The notes beneath the pieces were generated by a model, which did no database searches, had not been told where the DNA came from, and worked only from the letters and a program-made list of their open reading frames with translations. DNA of 11,493 nucleotides from an uncultured Clostridia bacterium (GTDB lineage Bacteria; Bacillota; Clostridia; Christensenellales; UBA1242), in contig CAMOCI010000008.1 in NCBI GenBank assembly GCA_946610635.1, forward strand, positions 1 through 11,493, written 5' to 3'. This document shows, piece by piece, positions 6,671-11,493 of this stretch. The first letter of the stretch is position 1. Each line of letters opens with the position of its first letter. Position numbers and translations under genes: made by a program.

Positions 6671-6743
6671 AAAGATTTACCCACGGAGATATATAATGTT
6701 GAGATGCTTCCTAAGATAAAGAGAAAGTAATGTCAGCATGACA
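6671..6743 (-). repeat. Palindromic repeat, single inverted copy with conserved flank box
   Basis: Begins with the box AAAGATTTACCCACGGAGAT (6671-6690), then GTTGAGATGCTTCC, and ends TGTCAGCATGACA. The stem is ATGCT (6704-6708) with AGCAT (6735-6739). The inner loop TAAGATAAAGAGAAAGTAA is the same type as in the copies ending at 7372 and 7897. Confidence 0.85.
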
Positions 6744-6751
6744 TTTTATAC

Positions 6752-6796
6752 TGTCATTCTGACCCCTACCCAAATCGTAGACCCAGGAAGAATCTC
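6752..6796 (+). repeat. Palindromic repeat, single copy
   Basis: TGTCATTCTGACCCC to AGGAAGAATCTC, with stem ATTCT (6756-6760) and AGAAT (6789-6793). The inner loop holds CTACCCAAATCGTAG and is related to the copies at 6565, 7186 and 8053. Confidence 0.85.
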
Positions 6797-6859
6797 TTTT
6801 TGTCATTCTGACCTAGCAGTATATCTTGACTTAGGAAGAATCTCAACCACATTAAAAAC

Positions 6860-6888
6860 TTGATTATAATAAAGATAAGTACTATAAT
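6860..6888 (+). promoter_or_regulatory. Promoter of the GIY-YIG gene
   Basis: TTGATT (6860-6865) and TATAAT (6883-6888) lie 17 bases apart. The -10 box ends 6 bases before the start codon, so the transcript probably begins at or next to the start codon (leaderless). A second TATAAT at 6865-6870 has no matching -35. Confidence 0.6.
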
Positions 6889-6894
6889 AAAAAT

Positions 6895-7182
6895 GTGAGT
6901 AAAAATTATTTTGTTTATATATTAACGAATGTTAACAATACAGTTTTATATACTGGCATTACTAACAATTTAGAAAGAAGGACTATTGAACATGCTCTTA
7001 AAATTAACAAAAACGGTTTTGCAGAAAAATATAATTGTGAAAAATTAGTTTATTATGAACAAACGACTGACGTAAAAATAGCAATTGAAAGAGAAAAGAA
7101 AATAAAGGGCTTAACTAGATTTAAAAAGTTTCAGTTAATAAAAAATTTTAATCCAGAATTGAAAGATTTATTAAAAGAATAA
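6895..7182 (+). CDS. Small single-domain GIY-YIG nuclease-like protein (95 aa)
   Basis: GIY-YIG domain proteins cut DNA using a Tyr and a metal-binding Glu. Here YFVYIL (residues 5-10) and YTGIT (19-23) are the two halves of the signature. LERRTIEH (26-33) holds the conserved Arg and His, and AIEREKKIKG (63-72) holds the expected catalytic Glu. The whole protein is this one domain, the size of the YhbQ/UPF0213-like group, with no DNA-binding extension. The start is GTG 6895; no ribosome site is visible and the -10 box ends 6 bases upstream. The gene lies between inverted copies of the local palindromic repeat and may act on those repeats; that is inference. The family's cellular role is generally poorly defined. 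Confidence 0.85.
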   Translation: MSKNYFVYILTNVNNTVLYTGITNNLERRTIEHALKINKNGFAEKYNCEKLVYYEQTTDVKIAIEREKKIKGLTRFKKFQLIKNFNPELKDLLKE

Positions 7183-7234
7183 TTTGTTGAGATTCTTCCT
7201 AGGTCTACGACAAAAGTAGGGTCAGAATGACAAT

Positions 7235-7271
7235 CTATGTATCGCATAGCGTAAAGGTGCCAAGGGGGCAC
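7235..7271 (+). other. Two small hairpins between repeat copies
   Basis: CTATG (7235-7239) pairs with CATAG (7245-7249) and GTGCC (7257-7261) pairs with GGCAC (7267-7271). The second stem ends exactly where the next repeat copy begins (TGTCAC at 7272). No coding frame or T tract is present. Confidence 0.4.
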
Positions 7272-7372
7272 TGTCACTCTGAGACTAGCTATTTTCTTGG
7301 CCAACGAAGAGTCCCACAAATATGTGGTTGAGATTCTTCCTAAGATAAAGAGAAAGTAAGGTCAGAATGACA
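7272..7372. repeat. Palindromic repeat pair 3 (copies 7272-7318 and 7321-7372)
   Basis: The left copy starts TGTCACTCTGAG and closes by ACTCT (7276-7280) with AGAGT (7308-7312), a compensated variant at a different stem position from other copies. The right copy, inverted, closes by ATTCT/AGAAT (7333-7337 with 7364-7368) and ends GGTCAGAATGACA. CCACA and TGTGG meet at the centre around a 4-base loop, giving one palindrome of about 100 bases. Confidence 0.85.
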
Positions 7373-7748
7373 ATCTAAAAATCTTATAAACATACATTAA
7401 TTTAAAAATTTGATAAAATTCAACAATTTTTTACTGTTTTTTTTTGTTTATTTTTATAATAATAAAATTTTTTTTATTATTGCATGTAAAGTAATGTTAA
7501 ATTATATCTTAAAATTATAGTTATAAAGTTATAAATATCAAAAAAAAGTTAAAATTTTTTTAATTTTTTTGTTAAAATTGTTTTACAAATTTTTTTTTTT
7601 ATATTATACTATCAATGTATCAAACAAAAGGCATGTACAATAATTTTAAAAAACTTGTCATTTGGTTGTTACAAAAGTTTGTGCAAAAGGTAATTTGCAT
7701 TTTCGCAAAATGGCCCTTGTGCGAACTATTGCGTTTGCAAAGCAAACG
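7373..7748. other. AT-rich non-coding tract with hairpins at its right end
   Basis: Long A and T runs (about 7430-7610) with no convincing gene. From 7694 the composition changes: TTTGC/GCAAA (7694-7698 with 7705-7709), then a 7-bp hairpin CGTTTGC-AAA-GCAAACG (7732-7748) that ends exactly at the first base of the next repeat copy. The open frame 7615-7833 runs through these hairpins and the repeat, and is not credible as a gene. Confidence 0.6.
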
Positions 7749-7897
7749 TGTCATGCTGAGGCTGGCTTTATTCTTGACTACCGAAGCATCTCAACCACAT
7801 AAATCTCCAATGGCAATCTTTCATGTAAGATAGACAAGGAGCAATTATATTGTTGAGATTCTTCCTAAGATAAAGAGAAAGTAAGGTCAGAATGACA
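7749..7897. repeat. Palindromic repeat pair 4 (copies 7749-7824 and 7851-7897)
   Basis: The left copy starts TGTCATGCTGAGG, closes by ATGCT/AGCAT (7753-7757 with 7785-7789) and runs on through CTCAACCACATAAATCTCC and an inverted form of the AAAGATT box. The right copy, inverted, closes by ATTCT/AGAAT (7858-7862 with 7889-7893) and ends GGTCAGAATGACA. The left inner loop is the same type as the copy at 7272; the right one matches that ending at 7372. Confidence 0.85.
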
Positions 7898-7906
7898 ATA
7901 AAAAAA

Positions 7907-7934
7907 GTCACTCTGAAAAAATGTCAGAATGACA
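7907..7934. repeat. Minimal repeat: outer ends only
   Basis: GTCACTCTGA (7907-7916) and TCAGAATGAC (7924-7933) form a 10-bp stem with one mismatch around a short A-rich loop. The outer termini are present but the GAATCTCAAC half and inner loop are missing, as expected for an internal deletion. Confidence 0.6.
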
Positions 7935-8006
7935 AAACTTCATTTTGGTATTATCGTACAAACCTAAGTACGTTAATATACATAGTGGCAAAGTTACTTG
8001 TAACAA

Positions 8007-8035
8007 TGTCACACAAGTGGCGTTAAGCCATGACA
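8007..8035. repeat. Unrelated hairpin with TGTCA/TGACA ends
   Basis: TGTCA (8007-8011) pairs with TGACA (8031-8035), and TGGC (8018-8021) with GCCA (8027-8030), with six unpaired bases on the left. It shares only its first five and last five bases with the main family. Just upstream GTTAC-TT-GTAAC (7993-8004) is another small palindrome. Confidence 0.4.
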
Positions 8036-8052
8036 CAAAGCAAAACTTTTAA

Positions 8053-8096
8053 GAGATTCTTCCTGAGTCTACGATTTAGGTAGGGTCAGAATGACA
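8053..8096 (-). repeat. Palindromic repeat, single inverted copy
   Basis: GAGATTCTTCC to GGGTCAGAATGACA, stem ATTCT (8056-8060) with AGAAT (8088-8092). The inner part GTCTACGATTTAGGTAGGG is the inverse of the type in the copy at 6752. It lies 80 bases upstream of the secreted-protein gene and may be in its leader. Confidence 0.8.
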
Positions 8097-8112
8097 GTTT
8101 TGCAAAAAAATG

Positions 8113-8146
8113 GTGACTAGAAGTCACAAACAAAAAGGCGAAAGCC
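8113..8146 (+). promoter_or_regulatory. Two leader hairpins before the secreted-protein gene
   Basis: GTGACT-AGA-AGTCAC (8113-8127) and GGC-GAAA-GCC (8137-8146, a GNRA-type tetraloop) lie 48 and 29 bases upstream of the start codon. A possible promoter is the extended -10 TGGTATTAT at 7946-7954, without a good -35 and with repeat sequence between it and the gene. 5' hairpins of this kind can stabilise mRNA; no known riboswitch is recognised. Confidence 0.4.
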
Positions 8147-8174
8147 AAAAATATAAAAAATGGAGGAAAACAAA

Positions 8175-8843
8175 ATGGTAAAAAGTAAAAAAATGTCAAA
8201 AACAAGCATTGCTATCATCGTTTTAGCATTACTTTTGGTTTTGAGCATGGTTATGGGTCTTACTGGCGCTTGGTTTACAAGTTCTGATAAAAATGGCCCT
8301 AATGGCGAATCTGCAACCATTAATATGGGTAGTGTTAAAGTTGCTTTAACAGCAGATACAGCAATGGGAGCTGTTCAATACGGTTCTAGAAATGGTGATG
8401 CAGTTGTACAAAAATTGGTTGATGGAGATAATTTGACAATAGTATATGGAGTTGATAACACATCAGATGTTGATATTTACTATGCTATTAAATCTTTGTC
8501 AGTTAAGGTTTATGCTGATAGTACAAAAGAAAATGAATTGGCAGATTATGAAAGATACTTCAAAGCTTATGTTGGCGAAGCTACAACTCCTGTAACTTTA
8601 GCACAAGCATTTGCTTCTCAAACTACTGCTCAAAAACTTGTAAATGGTGAAGACGTTGCTAATACAACAGTAAAACTTGTATTTGATTCTGAAGGTTTAG
8701 CAAATCATGCATTGCCAGATACACAAGCTTCTATTTACATTGAATTTATTATTGAAGTTGGTGCAGTACAAGCTGCTCATATCTCAGCTGCTGACGCTAT
8801 GAAAGTTATCAATGGTCAACCTGTAACTGGTTTTATTGATTAA
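8175..8843 (+). CDS. Secreted TasA/camelysin-like protein with SipW-type signal peptide (222 aa)
   Basis: The N-terminus has a basic KSKK region, a hydrophobic core at about residues 11-29 and LTGAWFTSSD (29-38), which resembles the TWAAF or TYAYF cleavage region of precursors processed by the signal peptidase SipW. The mature part fits the TasA/camelysin layout: ATINMGSVKVALTAD (47-61) at its start, DNLTIVYGVDNTSDVDIYYA (85-104) as the paired-strand region, and a strand-rich end with YIEFIIEVGAVQAAHI. TasA is a biofilm fibre protein and camelysin a surface protease-like protein; which activity applies here is unknown. The start is ATG 8175, because GGAGG (8162-8166) lies 8 bases upstream; ATG 8160 overlaps that site. 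No sipW or tapA is in the window. Confidence 0.75.
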   Translation: MVKSKKMSKTSIAIIVLALLLVLSMVMGLTGAWFTSSDKNGPNGESATINMGSVKVALTADTAMGAVQYGSRNGDAVVQKLVDGDNLTIVYGVDNTSDVDIYYAIKSLSVKVYADSTKENELADYERYFKAYVGEATTPVTLAQAFASQTTAQKLVNGEDVANTTVKLVFDSEGLANHALPDTQASIYIEFIIEVGAVQAAHISAADAMKVINGQPVTGFID

Positions 8844-8863
8844 TAGATTGAATCTTTAGCAGT

Positions 8864-8904
8864 TAAAAAAAATGAGTTATCTCTAATGATAACTCATTTT
8901 TTTT
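8864..8904. terminator. Bidirectional terminator between convergent genes
   Basis: ATGAGTTATC (8872-8881) and GATAACTCAT (8888-8897) form a perfect 10-bp stem with a 6-base loop, with eight A on the left and eight T on the right. It can stop the secreted-protein transcript on the plus strand and the fibre-gene transcript on the minus strand, whose stop codon (8903-8905) overlaps it. Confidence 0.92.
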
Positions 8905-11083
8905 AATTGTTTTTAAAATATTTTAATTTTCCATTAACAATACAAAAATAATCATTATTCGAACCTAAAAAATATTCATCATATTCACCTATAAAACTGT
9001 AACTAATATTTCTAATATTATAACTATAATAATCTACAACTATTTTAACTATTTTACCAAAATAGTTCCCATAAATATAATATTCATTTGTTGATGCTGT
9101 ACCATTTTGATTAGGATAAATATGGCAATTTATTAAATTTGGACATTGTAAAACATAGTTATAACTAGAATAACTAAAAACAAATTTCGTAGTGCCATTT
9201 TTCATTATAGTTACTGCACCAGGGAAACTACCATTAACCATATCAAAATTTATTTTACATGCATCCAAATTTGCTATTGAAGTTTGGTCAGAAAAATATC
9301 TCGTATATGTTGTTGTAAAGTTTAAATATATATAATAATAATATGCTGTAGTCACGTTTTTTACAGCAGAAACTGCATAAATAGGATATTCATTTTTTTC
9401 CATTATAAACTGTGAAACCTTATATGTTCCTTGTGGCATGATATGTACATTACTATTATGATGAATCTCAATATTTGTATTTTTCTTTGTTATCATATAA
9501 AACATTGAACTAACAAATATTTGATTTCTATTATCTTTGCTGTAATTAAAACCAAATTGATATCTTTGAGCCTCTATTCCAGTATCTATCCAATTTATGT
9601 CATTTATATTATTTAGTTCATCTTTCCTAATTTCACATATTTTGGCATATCCACTTCTACAGTCACTTAAGTAATATTTATCGGTATATTTGCAATAAAC
9701 CACATCGTATGGATTTATTTTATTTTGTATTATTACATTTGGAGCAGTAATTTCTACCAACAAATGTTTTATTTTTATTTCTGTTACTTCATTAACTGAA
9801 TTACCAACAATATACAAATTATGCATTTTACTATTACATTCATAATCGTTTATAATTTTTACAACTTGTAAATTTTTATGTAAATCACTTGATTGATATG
9901 AAATTGATATCGTATCAATTAAATTATTATTATCATAAATTTGAAATGTGGTGTTATTACTAACCTCTAATGCTTCATAATCAATATATATTACTATCTT
10001 TGCTTTTGCCGTTTCAGAAGTAATTGTTCCATTATTGTTAGTTGTAACAACATTATTTGTTGTAAAAATAATATTCGGTAATAAAAATTCATTAGTACCT
10101 ATGCCGTGTATGTCCAGTTCTCTATCGTAATAATCAAATGTTTTTATAATATCTGCATTATTGTTATATGTAACAAAATTTTCATTTTTTTTATTGGGAT
10201 CTATTGTACCATTAATTATACCTAATATTTCTGATAGCTCTTCAATATTATCAAAATTTTGTTCTACTTGGTCTTGCAAATCTTCAAAATCTTGTTGAGA
10301 AACGCCACCACTCGCGTTTTGCCAGCTTGCGCCGCCTTGCCCATCGGCAGTTAGCACTTGGCCTTGTGTTGCAAGCTCACTATCAACATCACCAGCAGTT
10401 ACTGACGATAGCCCACCACCATTTGTTGCACTTATCACACCATTTGTAATATCAATGCCCGTGCCGGCGGTGTAAGTTGTGTTAGTTGCACTAATTTGAT
10501 TATTGGCATCTATTGTAATGTTATTGCCGGCGGTTAATATATCTTGTTTGCTTTGTAAATCTGTTTTTGTTGCCAAATTGGTGGTATCTATTTGTGGCAC
10601 ACTTGCACTAATAACTCCATTATTTATTGTTATATTGTTGCCGGCGGTCAAAACATCTTGCTTTGCTTGCAGTGCGTCATAAAGTTTGCCACTAGAAAGT
10701 ACATTGTTGCTATTTTGCGTTGGGGCGTTATCAAAAATCAAGTTGTTTTGCTTTGCGCTTTGCAAATTAATAATACTTTGTGTGTTGGCTGCAACATTGC
10801 TTGTGTTTACAGTCACTTCACTTTGCAGCGCTGCAAGGTTTTGGTTTAAGGTGGCTATGCCTAAACTGTTTGTAGATATTTGATTTAGTGCATCATCAAA
10901 ATTTTGCGTGCTTTGGCTAACAACATCAACTGCTTGATTTAAGCCATTTACCTTGGTTTGCAATTCATCTATGTTTAATTGCATTTCAGTTGTTTTTTTG
11001 TAATTTTCTGCATCTTTAATTTGTGATTTTTTTGTATTTTTTACATGTAAAATCTTACTATCTCTTGGATATTTTATATTCAT
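8903..11083 (-). CDS. Phage-tail-fibre-like adhesin (726 aa)
   Basis: Likely a trimeric fibre that binds a surface or receptor. Residues about 31-110 look like a coiled coil (heptad-rich, with NIDELQTKVNGLNQAV). Then come repeats typical of tail fibres: KQDVLTAGNNITI (141-153), KQDILTAGNNITI (179-191) and TAGTGIDITNGVISA (205-219), then GQVLTADGQGGASWQ (241-255) and a second coiled coil at about 262-290. Residues about 300-726 are rich in N, Y, I and T, probably beta-stranded, and unrecognised. No signal peptide or LPXTG-type anchor is visible, and no tail, chaperone or lysis genes lie nearby. The coding sequence for the first 295 residues is clearly richer in G+C than the rest, so the gene looks mosaic. 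AAGGAGT precedes ATG by about 8 bases. Confidence 0.75.
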   Translation of the reverse strand: MNIKYPRDSKILHVKNTKKSQIKDAENYKKTTEMQLNIDELQTKVNGLNQAVDVVSQSTQNFDDALNQISTNSLGIATLNQNLAALQSEVTVNTSNVAANTQSIINLQSAKQNNLIFDNAPTQNSNNVLSSGKLYDALQAKQDVLTAGNNITINNGVISASVPQIDTTNLATKTDLQSKQDILTAGNNITIDANNQISATNTTYTAGTGIDITNGVISATNGGGLSSVTAGDVDSELATQGQVLTADGQGGASWQNASGGVSQQDFEDLQDQVEQNFDNIEELSEILGIINGTIDPNKKNENFVTYNNNADIIKTFDYYDRELDIHGIGTNEFLLPNIIFTTNNVVTTNNNGTITSETAKAKIVIYIDYEALEVSNNTTFQIYDNNNLIDTISISYQSSDLHKNLQVVKIINDYECNSKMHNLYIVGNSVNEVTEIKIKHLLVEITAPNVIIQNKINPYDVVYCKYTDKYYLSDCRSGYAKICEIRKDELNNINDINWIDTGIEAQRYQFGFNYSKDNRNQIFVSSMFYMITKKNTNIEIHHNSNVHIMPQGTYKVSQFIMEKNEYPIYAVSAVKNVTTAYYYYIYLNFTTTYTRYFSDQTSIANLDACKINFDMVNGSFPGAVTIMKNGTTKFVFSYSSYNYVLQCPNLINCHIYPNQNGTASTNEYYIYGNYFGKIVKIVVDYYSYNIRNISYSFIGEYDEYFLGSNNDYFCIVNGKLKYFKNN

Positions 11084-11117
11084 ATAATATTACTCCTTTT
11101 TATATTATAATAATTAT

Positions 11118-11146
11118 TAGATACACCCATTTTTTGCCGTTGTAAA
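11118..11146 (-). promoter_or_regulatory. Candidate promoter of the fibre-like gene
   Basis: On the minus strand TTTACA (11146-11141) and TATCTA (11123-11118) are 17 bases apart. The predicted start, near 11111, leaves a leader of about 28 bases with AAGGAGT in it. A closer TATAAT (11109-11104) has no recognisable -35. Confidence 0.4.
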
Positions 11147-11180
11147 CTTTTTGTGACGGCGCTTTTTTTTGCGTGTCACA
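11136..11180. other. Two overlapping, mutually exclusive hairpins upstream of the fibre gene
   Basis: GCCGT (11136-11140) can pair with ACGGC (11156-11160), followed by GC and eight T in the plus direction, like a terminator. Alternatively TGTGAC (11152-11157) pairs with GTCACA (11175-11180), with CGC/GCG inside and the T run as loop. Both use 11156-11157 and 11160. No plus-strand gene precedes them. The tract 11181-11350 holds nothing I can support. Confidence 0.45.
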
Positions 11181-11352
11181 CAAATTAGGCAACACTCTTT
11201 TTGCGTGATAAAATTTGTTTGTTGGTTAATATAACCACAAGTTTAAATATTATCTCTTGGTTATTTAGGCTTTGTTATTTTGTAATACTAACTATGTTTT
11301 ACATAATGAAAAAACAGCAGTTTAAAAAAAATATTTTATATTATTTTATAAA

Positions 11353-11401
11353 GTGGTTGAGATGCTTCCAAAGAAGTGCAGAAAGCAAGGTCAGAATTAC
11401 A
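11353..11401 (-). repeat. Palindromic repeat, decayed inverted copy
   Basis: GTGGTTGAGATGCTTCC to GGTCAGAATTACA. The stem letters do not match (ATGCT at 11362-11366, AGAAT at 11393-11397) and the end is TTACA instead of TGACA. It is the only copy in the window with a broken stem. Confidence 0.75.
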
Positions 11402-11412
11402 TAAAAAAAAAT

Positions 11413-11486
11413 GAAAGATTCACACACGGAGATTTATGTGGTTGAGATGCTTCCAAAGAAGTGCAGAAAGCAAGGTCAGCATGACA
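11413..11486 (-). repeat. Palindromic repeat, intact inverted copy
   Basis: The box GAAAGATTCACACACGGAGA, then TTTATGTGGTTGAGATGC and an end GGTCAGCATGACA. The stem is ATGCT (11447-11451) with AGCAT (11478-11482). The inner loop CCAAAGAAGTGCAGAAAGCA is shared with the copies at 6613 and 11353, more than 4.5 kb from the first. Confidence 0.85.
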
Positions 11487-11493
11487 ATAAAAA

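Larger units (their letters stand above)
6801..7232 (+). mobile_element. Putative GIY-YIG cassette bounded by inverted repeat copies
   Basis: A left repeat copy (6801-6852; TGTCATTCTGACC to GAAGAATCTCAACCACAT) and an inverted right copy (7186-7232; GTTGAGATTCTTCC to GGTCAGAATGACA) enclose exactly one gene with its own promoter. The right copy begins 4 bases after the stop codon. The outer ends are perfect inverted repeats (TGTCATTCTGACC/GGTCAGAATGACA), as are the inner ends (GGAAGAATCTCAAC/GTTGAGATTCTTCC). Layout is that of the gene-less repeat pairs nearby, with the gene in place of the short centre. I see no target-site duplication. That the unit moves is inference. Confidence 0.5.

Noticed and set aside
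6801-7232. Target-site duplication around the GIY-YIG unit
   Set aside because: The bases outside the two outer ends (CTTTTT and ATCTAT) do not match.
7615-7833. Open frame for a 72-aa protein
   Set aside because: It runs through two hairpins and a copy of the palindromic repeat, has no ribosome site, and its sequence is explained by the repeat.
6362-8096. CRISPR array
   Set aside because: Repeats occur in both orientations with variable inner loops and irregular spacing, with no uniform spacers and no cas genes.
8903-11083. Prophage
   Set aside because: Only the fibre-like gene is present; there are no structural, packaging, integrase or lysis genes in the window.
11201-11404. Open frame for a 67-aa protein with TTG start
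   Set aside because: No ribosome site, and its end is made of repeat sequence (11353-11401).

Overview
The window is a strongly AT-rich bacterial chromosome segment that uses the standard code (TGG for Trp). Gene order and protein features point to a low-GC Firmicute, most likely an uncultured gut-type clostridial lineage. The evidence is strong Shine-Dalgarno sites, near-consensus sigma-A-type promoters, a zinc-type L33, the order rpmG-secE-nusG-rplK-rplA, and a precursor resembling SipW-processed matrix proteins. The lineage is inferred, not proven.

Layout. (1) 1-1411, minus strand: the first 470 codons of leuS, with its own promoter and no T-box. (2) 1580-3266, plus strand: two proteins I do not recognise (374 and 132 aa), each behind a strong promoter, then a terminator. 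(3) 3401-4610: rpmG-secE-nusG, a tight operon for ribosome, translocon and transcription elongation. (4) 4576-5025: a structured spacer that ends in a leader resembling the L1 autoregulatory target site. (5) 5026-6274: rplK-rplA and a terminator; rplJ-rplL-rpoB do not follow. (6) 6362-8096: an island of at least 14 copies of a short palindromic repeat with TGTCAT..CTGA ends, many arranged as head-to-head pairs. A small GIY-YIG nuclease gene sits in the middle of one such pair. (7) 8175-8904: a secreted TasA/camelysin-like protein, then a bidirectional terminator. (8) 8903-11083, minus strand: a 726-aa phage-tail-fibre-like adhesin without other phage genes. (9) 11084-11493: hairpins and two more copies of the palindromic repeat.

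The housekeeping half (1-6274) is conventional. The accessory half (6300-11493) is where new biology is most likely. The repeats keep a paired stem through compensatory base changes from copy to copy, and the GIY-YIG gene occupies the centre of a repeat pair as if the pair were its terminal inverted repeats. The two surface proteins next to it, one secreted filament-like and one fibre-like, look like variable cell-surface cargo.
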